Of a DNA stretch of 64,000 nucleotides, positions 47,505 through 59,900 are shown piece after piece (within the stretch, counting starts at the first letter, position 1; each line of letters starts with the position of its first letter). The notes under the pieces are model-generated. The model made no database searches and had not been told where the DNA came from. It worked only from the letters and a program-made list of their open reading frames with translations. Location of the stretch: assembly GCA_036852015.1 (NCBI GenBank), contig JAANDG010000318.1:62001-126000 (forward strand), read 5' to 3'. The stretch is from Pelodera strongyloides (lineage: Eukaryota > Nematoda > Chromadorea > Rhabditida > Rhabditidae). Made by a program: the position numbers and the translations under genes.

Positions 47505-47960
47505 CCTGTAAAATAACAAATTTAGCATCTGAAGACTCAAAGTACAAAACAAAGGTGGTGCACAAAAAGAAAACACACTCACAAAGTTCGATACAATGAC
47601 TGGAAGGAAACCAGCACAGAGGAAAGTGGTTTAATAACACAACGTCTCATTCCGATAGTTTATCATCAACAAGGCCAAAGCTTCAGAGTTCTTATTACCA
47701 ACAAAGTAATCACTTAACTAGTTAAAATCACAACAGTTAACAGTAACAAAGAAAGGTTACCTCAAGTTCTTCACACGTCATAAACCTGGAAATAACATTA
47801 CTAAAGAGGATTCCAACTACTAAAATAATTAATAATCTAGGACACACCGACAAACACTTAACTTAGTCACCGGTATTATGCATACCAAATTAGCAAAATC
47901 AGCAACGTTTCAGCATCCTAATTATTCCTAATTTCTACTGTCTCTTCGCAATAAATGCAC

Positions 47961-50900
47961 TTATTTGTCTCCGTCATCCAGTTTCATCTTCTTCGCTTCA
48001 GACGCCGCAAGTTCCTCAACAACCTCCTGAAATGAATTCACCTATTCGTCAAGCACACAATCAGACAAAATTCTGAAAATTCACGACCTATTCATCAGAT
48101 TCTTCCTAACTTCAACTGATTAATGTAATGTTATACTATTTCTTATATATAAAGAAAAACTTCTAATTCTAACTTCAGTATGTAAAACACCATATTGCAG
48201 GATTGAACGATATACAATCAAAATCACACTCTAGCGGGAAGCGGGAGCACAACAGTTAATAAATTTCTATTTTTCCTATGCGCATGCTTGTAACAATCAT
48301 TTCACCTCTGTACTTCGATAACGGCTATAACGCTTTTCACGAATTCGCAGAAACTGCAATTATTCACAACATTTCAATAACTAACACGTTAACAAGCAAG
48401 ACACAAGGTCACTTGGTCACTTAATAATACTTAATCAACAAGAAATCATATAATCTTACAATTAGATCTAAAGTACATATTAAGCAGGCATAACGCTTAC
48501 TAGTGGGCGAGGCGAACGCTACGGTAATGTGGTGCTAGCAAGCAATCAAACAATGCCAAAGGAAACATGGAAAATGATGTCAAACGCAAAAAAGGAGTGA
48601 CAATTCAAAAACTATACGTATACCCAACTAACCCTGTCAACAATCGGCAGCGCCCTTACGGCCATTTCAATCGCGCCCTCCCGTGTCTTGTGTCCTCCAA
48701 TAAAGCCCGAAATGTGCACGAAAACGCAACTAGAATAAAAGTATGTATATACAGTGATCAATAGGTAAACGAAATCAGAAGCAGTCAAAGGGAGAACAGA
48801 GGACACAGTACAAAAAAAGTTTAAGTACATAATACTAAAAAGGAACGGCGATGAACCTTTAATGCAGTATAAAAGTGGGTTTGTGAGAAAATGTTGGACG
48901 TCTGACTTTCCAAATATTGCATGCGAACGGTGGTCTATTCATAAATTTAGGGGATGCAGTTATCCAACATACACAGGCTTCACATACCGCTTAAAGACTA
49001 AATAACTCACGAACTCACCCATCAACACCGGCTTCTTTGGACAGATCAGCATCACGAAGTCCCCGCCAGGCCTTGGGAAGAGGGCCTCTGAAAAGAGAAC
49101 ACAATTCAATACACCATCAAAACAACACAAGTATAAAGGCAGTGTGATTGTGATTCACTGATTTTGGTGTACAGTCTGATTGTGCACTGTTTACAGTAAA
49201 AAAATACCGACTTACATACCTGTTTTCAAAACTAGCACGCCGATCAGTTGGAATGGCTTGTACCCGCCAGCTCTGTGCGGTCGAATCTCCAAACAGCATA
49301 TATGTCATCTTTGCTCCGAGAAGACCCCAAAATCAAGCAGTTTAACAGATTCATTGATTCACATAGTTCATAAGTTCAGACATAAACAAGTGCATATCAC
49401 CAACAATGATATTTAGTATATTATAAGTAATAAAGTAATACACTAAATAGTTGCATTCTCATTCGCACAAAATACACGCGAATTTACTTGTCCTGCATAA
49501 ATATCAAGCTAATCAGACCCACGCCCAATATCACACTAAACCCAAACGAGCCTTCTATCCTTATACACATAATCAATCGAACACTATTCATAGAGGCAGA
49601 AACCCAAAACAAGAACCACCAACACCAACCAGTTGCTCTTCCAAATCGAAAAAGTGCTCTTTCCAGGGGACACCGCCGTTCTCCATCAGTACAATTCGAC
49701 CAGAATCGTGGATCTAAACGAGATAAGCTCAGTCCATCATTTCAGTGCAGCAACACTTGGTAACTGGATTTCAATAAACAACATTCTTACCGTGTATGTA
49801 TATGTAATACCTGCCGCCCTCAGCATTAAATGCATCATTATGTAGCTGTAGCTCACTTTGTGTTGTAAAAGCGGATCGTACGTAGATCACAATTTGGCAA
49901 AGAGGCAGACCAAACGGTCTAGGTGGTAGATCAAAACACAACAAATAAATCAACAAACCTCCTTTCTCTTCAGCACAGCCTCCTCGACAATCTTTCTCGC
50001 TGGCCACCAGACATTATACAAATACTTAACGTTGTTCACAAATTCGCCACCAACCAGTTCCATGGCTTGCTTGAACCTGCATACAAATCACAAGGATTGT
50101 TAATTGTTAGCTTTGCATCAGCAACAACAGGCAAGTGGCTGTCATAAACCTCATAAAATGTTCCCCACAACAACACACCCGTGGATGAGAAACTGTCTAC
50201 GAAAGTCCAAAAACAGAGCACGCACAAGAAGTCGCTTACAAAAGTGCTACCCTTACTACAGAAGGCACATCACTCTCGAACTCTCGACTCACCTCTCATC
50301 TGGATTCACATCTTCCTCGTTCCAATGAGGATTCAAATGTCCCACGCGACCGGAAATTCCACCCGACGAGAGGTACCTGGAAAAAAGTCACCTCATAAAA
50401 CTTCCCATCTTTTGATCTTTTGGCGTATCTTACAAATAAATAAATAAATAAAAGTCAGCGCAATAAAGTAACAATTTCTTTCAAACAATCCCAGTGGGTT
50501 GCTATGAAAAAGGTAAAACCTGGGTGTTCCATCGTACTGCGGGATTCCGTTATCGACAGCGTCAATTTGCTCAACGAACACCTCATACAGTTTTCTGTAG
50601 AAGATCGGGATACAGGGATCAGAATCAGGGATGCCAAGGATCTAGAAACAAACACAATATCAGGAGCTTCAAAGTGGGTACCCATAAAATATCCACATAC
50701 GATGACTGGATGGCAAAAAGCAACAGATTAGTCCATATTGGTAAATCATCGATAAAAAAAAAGAAACAACTGGGCAAAAGTTTGCTGTGGAGCAAATTGT
50801 CTGTGTATGGTCCCAAATCTCCAAGAGTAAGAGTAAGCCCGTCTAACCATTCACAATCCCTACTCACCTCCGCGATTAACTGTTTTCCAAAGAAAGCATA

Positions 50901-51427
50901 CACCAATCCGGCAGAACTTAGTTTTGTGGAGAAATCGAGTTTGCCTAATGAGCTCATTGTCTCGGTGAATCCCCTGAACAAAGATACTTCATCAACATCA
51001 GAGAAGAAACTATTCAGAATTCCGCTAATAGGCAGTTACTTAGCATTTGCTGTTTGGAATTCTAAGATTCACACAAAGATACCTCTGATGATGATCAAAT
51101 CGTTTCTTCTCGTGGTCAAACACACCGCCGACATCAACCACAACATCACATACATCCAGTGCTGCCGGGTCACGAGATCTAGAGAAAAAATCAATAGGGA
51201 TTTTCCTATCTATGCTCGCCCATGCAGCCACCATTCGTAAAGTTGGGCTATATTGCCTGATTACCTCTCCCTTTAGAGAAAGACAAAAAAACCTAAATTG
51301 TGACTACAAACATAGCTACCCACCTCACGATCTCATACTCCTTGTACTCGTTTAGGCTCTTGAGCATGAAACAAGCAAAAGCCTCGTCACAGTGAAACTT
51401 TCCATTGTGTGTTCCAATCTTGCCCAT
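47961..51427 (-). CDS. MYG1: MYG1 family 3'-5' exonuclease (DHH-type)
   Basis: Exons: 51324-51427, 51083-51178, 50868-50973, 50520-50641, 50293-50376, 49959-50076, 49630-49713, 49220-49308, about 49019-49087, 48633-48729, 47961-48026; about 344 residues (human 376). MYG1 is a conserved RNA exonuclease found in nucleus/nucleolus and mitochondria. Motifs: [15 protein letters not shown] at the start, [26 protein letters not shown] and [45 protein letters not shown] and [15 protein letters not shown], all in the family order. The H-x-D and DHH metal-site residues are present. The start is placed at 51427; no mitochondrial presequence precedes it. A non-coding 5' exon with good splice sites lies at about 51549-51612; its frame into the ATG has a stop. 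One donor (near 49019) is uncertain by 1 bp. Confidence 0.93.
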
Positions 51428-52469
51428 TGTCACTAAAGCAGGAAAACAGTAAACGAAAAAAACTCGCAAACAAAATCCCTCTCTCTGCCTGTCCCATTCT
51501 AATAGTAATGTCACGAATATAGAATCAACATAAATCTTAACTCACCCAAACTCCGGATAAAAACCCTCGATTGAAACAGGCTCGGCTAGTTTCTGAGGTC
51601 GCGGCCGCCTAAAACAAACACAGTAAAGAAATATATACAAATGATAGTTAATAGGATACAAATTACGATGCACACAAACAAAACAACTGAAACAGTGACA
51701 CTAGATACTTGCAGGCAAAATGAATGAGACATTAGACATAACAAGTACATATTCGATGTAACTACGCCGACGAAACGACTAGAATGTAGAATCAACACTC
51801 ATCAAAAGCAAAATATTATCAACAAAAAAAAGTAAATTTATTTCACTACGCTAGACAAAAAGTGGCTAGGCTAGATGTTGTACAGTACTGAATTAACTGA
51901 AGTACCGATGACTGATAAACGTGGTTGCTATAAATTTCTCATCAGAAACATAGACAAAAGTGTTGTAGGATTTTACAAGGACCACTGTATATACATGCAT
52001 TTCATCATACTTCATACTGTATAAGTTATAAGTTCATAAGTTGCCGATGATAAAACAGCAACGAACGAAGAATGTAAAACCTAGCAAAAGGAAACAATCA
52101 TAAAATCTCTATCTGAAAACCTAATGACTTAATTGTAATTAGACTATTCTGTGCACTGTCCGATGACCTATTTATTACATCTTAGCGTACTATAAACACA
52201 CACCCAGTAGTGTTAATGTCAACCTCTTCCTTTGCCTAGAAATTAAAATAAATCTGCACATGTACCAGTGGTGAGTGAATAGTGAATACATTATCATATT
52301 AATAAAAAAAATAAACACACTATTATACTATACGATTCAACCACATCGACAACGCTAAACGATACACAGTCGTCTGCATCTTATATTCGTCAAACAATTA
52401 CGAAATACCGGTCAAACAAAAGTGAGCGAAATGTCCAAAACTTACCTATTCATATGTATATGCAGATGC
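51428..52469. other. Spacer between PGS1 and MYG1
   Basis: Holds a probable MYG1 5' UTR exon at about 51549-51612 (acceptor tgttttag, donor gtgagt). The rest is AT-rich with no other gene. An AATAAA on the minus strand near 52169 could end the PGS1 transcript. Confidence 0.5.
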
Positions 52470-55400
52470 CTAGAAGAAATTCTTTATAAACCTTGAAAGC
52501 ACCTTGACGAGGAGGGGCACATGATGGTCCGACCTTCGAAGAGCAACAGAATCCAATAGGGAAGAAAACTCGAAAAGACGCGACCGTTCCTTAAACAAAA
52601 GATCTGAATAAACACAAAATGAATATATCGCAATCCCATGCAGACTCCCAAAGAAAACGCGATCTAGCCAAAATGATAAAAGGAGGTTGTCGGTAGACGA
52701 AAAGTTATTCACTAATATTTAATGCTAGATACAATCGCGATGAAACATTGTGTTAATTTTGAGAAGATAAGGTTCGACCAATAATAGCCAGAGAATAAAT
52801 AAAACTCTTTGGCGTGCGGTGCGAAAATCCGTAATTCTATGGTACTGTGCAAACAAAAATCCAAAGTTGCGAGTTGCAACAAGGCACATGAACGACAGTC
52901 ATAATAAATCTCAAACAGTACTACAAATAATTGTTAATAACGAAAAATACAACATACTTCCGCTAATCGTTGTTTCAAATTGTCATTGCTCGAGACGAGT
53001 ACAACCTGGGCTTCGAGGTCACGGTGCACCGATCGATAACCTGAGAGTCTCACCCGTGAATACGATTACGTAAACAGTCTCGTCCCTTCTCTCTTATCCC
53101 AAACACAGCCCAATTTGTTTTTGCCCATAATTATCCAAATACAAATTTGATTGAAGCAATTCTTTCTTTAAAGCGAATACCGGCCGGTTTCTGAAACGCA
53201 TCGTGGACAACTGAATGCTTACGTTCTTACTCCTACGTATTTATGCTAATTTGCTCGAATTTAGCTCGATTTTTATTCTAAGTTAAGTTCATTTGCATAA
53301 GCTGCTAGATGAATAAGAATGATGGTCAACTCGACGTGTTTCAAAACCGAACGGTATTTCGCTGTAATGGTCCCAAACTATGGTTGGCTTGGCTTTCAGA
53401 CTACAGGACACCCACTGCTCCGGTGTAAGTGCACGACGTAAAGTTATCGTCCGCAGAAATAACGTAAACCCAGGAAATATTGGCCAAACTAGAAAAAGAA
53501 CGCAAAAAGAGTTAGTCCCCAACACTGACCATAATTACTTGATCCAACAATAGTCGCAGTTTCATCTCCTTGATTGATCCAAACTCCCTTGGCATGGAAC
53601 GTCCACCCCGGTCGATTATATTCGTACATTTTTACCTAAAAATGGATAAAATACTTCCCACGTTCAGCAGCACAAGAGATGGAACTAATCTCGCAAAACA
53701 CCGCAGAAAACACGTTCAAGTACACTGCAGAAACGCTCAGCTTAATAGAAGGTAGATGAGTTTGTTTCAAAGTTCCAACTAGAAAAATGAACTAAAATGA
53801 ATATCGACCTCTTCATTCCTACCACTTGAATTCGAATAGTTTAGGAACGCTGTTGATATTGAAGAGTACATCGATGTCACGTATTTTGACATACCGGAGG
53901 CCCCGAAGAAACCGTTCGCCTGTAAGTGAATATTGTGTGAAATTGTGAAAAGCCGCATTGGTGCAATGCAGAACAATTTTTGATTTATTGAAACGCTAAC
54001 ATAGTTTGACTTTCCTTTTGTGCTAGTGCTAATGTCCTATCTGGATCTGGAGGAAATCTTCTGAATTTCTGAATCACTGAGTTGAGGACTCATGCAAGCC
54101 ACAAACCTTAGGTGCCGCCGTTAGAACATCCAGTTTATATGCTCCTCGATTAAAGATACGATCCGTGTACTCGTCGAGACAGTTGAAATAGCCTGACGCG
54201 AGAGTCATTTTCATATTTTCATCCTGAATGACATTAAGTTATTCTTTGGTTACAACGCACAAGTATACAATAAGGATGCAGAACTGAGATTCGATGAAAA
54301 AATCCTGGGGCGGAAATCGGAAATCCATATTCCACTCGAGAAAACGTTATATTGAAAAAAGATAAACAGATAAAACGAAAACTCACTTTCTGCTCAAAAA
54401 GGGCATTCAGCATGTCAAATTCGTCATGCAATCCAAACGGACCCATTTGAATGACAGGGTAAATTACAGTATCCGTTTCTAAAACAAAAGTCCATCATAA
54501 TGATTAATGATAACAGTCTAAACATATATCATGGTCAGACACAAACTATCTAGCACCGTAGCACCAAACCGTAGAAATTGGTCAATTCCTCAACTTCGAC
54601 TTTAACAAACCACACAATCCAGCCATATGCAAAATTAATAAGGTAACCTACCAGTTTCCGGTAAACTCGACACACGCCTCCGCAAAGTTGTTATACACTG
54701 ATCAATGCGTTCCCGAAACATTGTTGTGTATTGTTGAGAATCGCCTGAAAACTGTAATATATACAGCTAACGGTCCTAGTCTTACTTTTGCTAAAGTAAC
54801 TGAACAGCTAACGGCCCTAGTCTTAGTTTTGCTAAAGTAACTGAACACTCAATATAAAAACACAGTAAGAATAATACTACAACGAAAAGCAAGAAATTGA
54901 TGAGATCACTTCCTAAATGACAATGACAATGATTACTCACAAGAGAATGTCTGAATAAAAAACTAGAAGCTCACCCAAAAATGGATGTACGTCACAATCC
55001 GGGTGCAGATTCAGTGAACCATCCTCGTTCAGTTGAAAAGCACAACGGCTGACCTAAGAGAACAAGAATACAGAATCAATTAAGTGTTCCGATATATCCA
55101 CTTATGTATAAACTAGTCCTACAATGTAAATTATCCTTGTCAAGAGAACAACTGAAAATAAACACAAATAAGATAACAAAAGAATATCACCTCATGTACA
55201 ATATCACAGAAAAAATCGGCCAACAATTTGCAGTTCTCAAAAATAATGTATCTGTCCTGGCGGTTCGTAAAGTAGGAATCGGAAAGGTTAGCACTAAAAT
55301 TATCATTATTAATATTATCAATTATTCTTGACCCGAACGAATTAACCATAAATATGTCTCGCACTGCACTGGGACAGTGTATCTATCAAGCATGGGCAAC

Positions 55401-56382
55401 AACTCTGACACTGATTGAGAAGGCAAGCTATTTTCTGGTTTTAAAAGCTCCCTTTCGAGAAACTTAATCTAAAAAAGGCACTAACCCACTAATAATCACA
55501 GTGTCATCAAAGATGTAGAGCTTCATATGTTGGAGTCCAATAATCTCGTTTGTTCTCTCTGATAATAATCTCTTCAAATAACCCGATAGCTCAGGCGTGT
55601 GGTACAATGAAACCTAAAGTACAGGAAGTCAGACTGGAAACAGAAAATGTGTCTATATCTCCAATAAACTGTCCAAATACCTGATTACATAAATAAACAT
55701 ATTGTAGGCACGCAAATGGTGGTGCGAAATGCTCCGCAATACATTCAGCATTTAGGGATGAAGCAGGTCAACATAAGAATTTTTGCGAAATTCGAGCAAG
55801 ATCATAGGAAAACAAACAAACCAGTGCTTTTGTGGCGATTGCTCTCAGCAGACAAACACTACTCTTCTCCTGAGCTTGACCTCTTGTGCCTCGTAGAGCG
55901 TCGAGAAGAACGTTGACTTTGAGGGACTCATTGTTCTCTAGAGTTTCATGAATAGCCGACACCTAAAATGTTGTGGATGGTAACAGGCAGTGAAATTGAC
56001 GCAAACAAGCTACCAAGATCCGAAATGGAACAGGAAAACAGCGTAACGCACAATGCAGTTCCATCAATTAGAACTCACTAGATCCCGTTCAAGACGACCA
56101 TCTCCTAGATATAAACTACTCAGAACGATCCGTTCCTTAGCGGTTCGGCTCCTTTGCTAAACATAATTGATATTAGGGGGTTATAACTGATATGAGGTAA
56201 GCTGAGAATAAAAAACTTTGACGTCCACGGTTATAGATTAGAAGTTAGAAGACAAAAATGTATAAATGTAGTAACTAATAACCAACCAAAAGGGTGTTAT
56301 AAAATTGTTGAGGCGTCTCCAGAATGTGCACATCTTCTGAGTTGATTGGAATGGATGGTATATCGCTTGGAATCCATTTCAT
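52470..56382 (-). CDS. PGS1: CDP-diacylglycerol-glycerol-3-phosphate 3-phosphatidyltransferase (mitochondrial)
   Basis: Exons: 56287-56382, 56079-56156, 55822-55962, 55486-55613, 55191-55293, 54975-55053, 54652-54744, 54387-54478, 54107-54223, 53809-53919, 53530-53635, 52958-53040, 52470-52589; about 448 residues. PGS1 makes phosphatidylglycerophosphate, the committed step of cardiolipin synthesis in mitochondria. It is a phospholipase-D-fold enzyme with two HKD motifs, both present: QHMKLYIFDD followed by GANLSDSYFTNRQDRY, and TFHAKGVWINQGDETA followed by NYGYRSVHRDLEAQ. The C-terminus SRFIKNFF matches human TPLIKNFF. The ATG at 56382 begins MKWIPSDIP, aligning with human FQWIRNLVP, so the human-like targeting presequence is missing. 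The exon is open in frame up to an acceptor at 56427, so a further 5' exon carrying the presequence may exist. Confidence 0.94.
53168..53367. mobile_element. TTAA MITE, GCGAAATACCGG family
   Basis: A 200-bp copy in a PGS1 intron. The left TTAA is intact (53168-53171) and the right one is mutated (GTAA). The core carries a short internal duplication (cttacgttcttactcctacg). Confidence 0.8.
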
Positions 56383-56665
56383 AACGTTTAATCGAGGAAG
56401 AATATATACTAGTTCAACAGTTGACACTGTAAACACACACGTTATATTGCGAACTCAATCGATCTTCTTCAAACTTGTTAGGAGACGTTATAGCACGAGT
56501 AGTAGAGAATGCAAAATTGCCAAAACCAGATTTTAGATTTTGACAGGCGTTCGTTATTCGGTTTGGCGACTAATTCTTAGTTTCTCATCAAAATTTTTCG
56601 CCTTTTCCTTTTCGATGCAGCACGATGCGAAACAGAGTAAGTAAATTGAAAAGAAAAAAATATAA

Positions 56666-56898
56666 GGGCGCGTTCGGGATTGATTTTCCGAAAGGAAACT
56701 CGGCCAAATCCTCGTTCGGGATGGACTTTTTGGAAACGTTCCAATGCTTGGAGAAAACAAAAAATACGTAGAATTAGCTTGCGAAAACGTTTCCCGCGCT
56801 ATTTTTTTTCCATTCTAACTGAAGCGTTTTTAAAATGTCCGATCCCGAACGAGGATTTGGCCGAGTTTCCTTTCGGAAAATCAATCCCGAACGCGCCC
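56666..56898. mobile_element. Harbinger-like MITE with TAA target duplication
   Basis: A 233-bp element with about 50-bp inverted ends beginning GGGCGCGTTCGGGAT and ending ATCCCGAACGCGCCC, flanked by TAA on both sides (56663-56665 and 56899-56901). A GGG-N-GTTCGG-type terminus with a 3-bp TWA duplication is typical of PIF/Harbinger non-autonomous elements. It lies about 300 bp upstream of the PGS1 coding start, where a promoter or 5' exon would be expected. Confidence 0.85.
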
Positions 56899-56901
56899 TA
56901 A

Positions 56902-59900
56902 AAGAAAAAAAAAAACAGAATTTTTGTTCAGAATTTTCAAATTTGTGCATTTCGCGGGCACGAAAAGAGCGCTGTAGTTAGGTGCGGAAGAGTGTGTAAC
57001 ACAGGTAGGGGAGAGGTAAGACTACGGTACCATCGATGACTTTCAAAAAACTAGTTTCATCTTGCTGGAAGTTTTATTCGAGGAAAACTTACGATGTTCT
57101 TCCACAGTTATTTGTGAACTTCCAGCAGAAATACTAATATGAAACCGTCCAGCTCTCAAACATCGTTTTTATACCGATACCGATCTACTATCAAACTAAT
57201 ATACTCCCATCTAGTATAGATTCGGAGATGGCTCAAGTAGCTTCCTAAGCAGGTGATAAGATGAATGTTCCATATATTTAATTCATTTATTTCAGGTACA
57301 GATATCGATGTCCGCCATGTGATCCATTTTGCAACATATATATTTAGCAATGGATAAATGTGCAGATAAAAAGTGAGCACGACCTTTCAACATGTGCTCA
57401 TTATTGCTACGATGACGTTAGTCTTTTGTATGTGCCTGGAGAAACTAAGATAAATACATATGCCTCCTACTAATATGTCCTATTTCAACCACGTTCTCTA
57501 ATAAACAAATCAGTAAATAATTATGACCATTACTCATTACATTTTAATTGCCTTTGCGTTTGCGTTTCCTCATTATTCCGTTTTCTAGAGTTGTTTCACA
57601 TTTTGTCTTTATCGCTAAACGAATCTAGAAATGTTGCCTAAGTCATTAATTCTACTGTAACAAAGTAAATAAACAAAGTTAATTGCTATGCACTCGTAAT
57701 CTGTGCCATCAGTTCACGCATACGTTTCTAAACATGTCACCCTTATAGAACAAACCAGTCGGCTACCGCCGCCTGAGGCGTCTTTCCAATATTCGCTGAT
57801 GGTCGCTATGTTTCACTGGGCTATATCTATAAGTAGAGGCAACTCTTTCTCGCAAGAATAGTTTCCTGGGGAAAGAACTTAGTTTCTGTTGACTATATTT
57901 CTCCTAAATTGTCTGCAACTTGCTCTACTCTAGGACATCGAAAAAATTGCCAAAGCCTAAAAGCAACTTAATATCGCGTGGCTGATACGCCGCAATGTTT
58001 CTCTGGGCTATAGTTAGGAGGAACACATTTCTATCCCAAGAGTCTCCAGTCCTTCTTTTTTCTTTTTGAACCCCATACCAATATTGAACACGGGTTAGAA
58101 CTTAGTTTTTGTTGACTATATTCCTCCTAAATTGTCTGCAACTTGCTGGACTCTACAATATCGAAAAATTTCAAATCCTAAAAAAGGAATGTGCCTGGAT
58201 GATACGTCGCAATGTTCGCTGGGCTATATAAGTTAGAAGCAAACATTTGTCTGAAGGAAATGGTTTCACTTTTTGTTATTTTCCTTTTGAAACCTACACC
58301 AATATCAAACACGGGGATATAACAGTTTCTGTTGACTATATTCCTCCTAAATAAGGACCGGCGCCACGGGGAACATCAAGTTGAGCACACATCGATGCCA
58401 TTGACAGGGAATTATTATAATTGCGATATGCTTCTTGAATTGCATGGAACAGGGATCTCGGCCTACTTGCCGCACAATCGCTCGAACGATACCCCGCAAG
58501 CATTCTGTATATGGCAGCCTACTGTTCAGCGGGTTGCACTGGGCCTCTTTTTGCGTGGAGGTGCCCTTTGCCAGTGGGTGTTCTTTGAACTCTTCTCGCT
58601 CGGCATGTTCCTCCCTTGCGCCCTTTTGTGTACATGCATTCGTGTGGTCCGCAATGGCGTTGCACAGCAAGTGAGTATATGCAGTGAGTGTATGAGTGCG
58701 TTGGGAGTGCGTCAGGGCTGCATTCTCGTAGGTTGCTCAAGGTGAGGATAATCTCACGTTGAAGGCAATGGAAAATTTTTGTAAAATAAGAGTAAATAAA
58801 GCATTAGACGAAAAGTGCTTTTCGTTTTTTGTTTTCAAAATTTGTCGTTCTTTGAGTTTTGTGGCGTGAGTTTTTCTTTGAACCCTTTGTGCCGGGAAAC
58901 GCCCGAACGATACACCACACCTATTCCACATATGCAGCCTTTTTTTGGACGTTTTGTGAGGGGGGCGCTCGGACGGGAAGATGGCGTTGAATGACTGACA
59001 ACCCTACAACCTGAGCGTAACGCACATCATCCAAACGTACACTCAAACAAACGCACAAACAAACAAACAAAGCTCCCAACTTTATATAATAAGATTGTTA
59101 GATTGAGAAAAAAGGCTATGCCCATGAGGAATAGTAAGATGTGCACATACTCACATGCAATCACTCGTTTCCCCCAAACCAATACTAGGAGTTACCAAAA
59201 AAACTACGATATTACCAATCGAACCCTTACGTTTTGCCAAATACGTTTTTTCTACGGTTTTCCACGGATTCGGTTGACATATATAGAACCTATTGCACTT
59301 TATCTTAAATTTTAGGTTAATATCTTAATGTAAAATTGAAAGATAAAATTGTTTTTGTTTTCAGGGATTTGACCACTTGGTTATTTAGTAGTAGTTTCGG
59401 AAGCGTTTTTCTATTTTTCCTATCAACGCGTATTTTCATTCCGCCTTTTCTCGCAATTAATCAACTGCAAGTGATCGACGGCTACGGCTTATATCCTCTG
59501 GACCTATTGAAACTAGGCGCCAACTGCTCGCTTCAGGGTTTTAGCAGGCCCACCCACATATCAGCACGCAACTTACTTTTTCACAAACCTTTTGCTCTTG
59601 TGCCGGCACCCAGACGTCCCCTTTTGTGAGTAATATGGAATATTCCAATACGGTGAAGGTAGTACGGTAATGTTATTTAGAAGTAACAGTATCCAGGTCA
59701 AATTAGAAGTATTCCTTGATTTATGAGACTTAACTTCTGAGAAAATTTTGCTAATTATCCGAGGATGTACCACGCACACTTCACCCATACACCTCCCATT
59801 TCTTTGAAAAAGGGTCCTCGGTACCGAACAGAAAATTGGTGCGCGGCGGTTGGTGCGCTAGCAAGTCCATGTTCGCGCGCTTCTGGCGCCTCTCTAGCAC

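Noticed and set aside
58332..58745. 137-codon plus-strand open frame as a cysteine-containing gene
   Set aside because: It starts in the tandem repeat, has no recognisable domain and no splice or promoter support.
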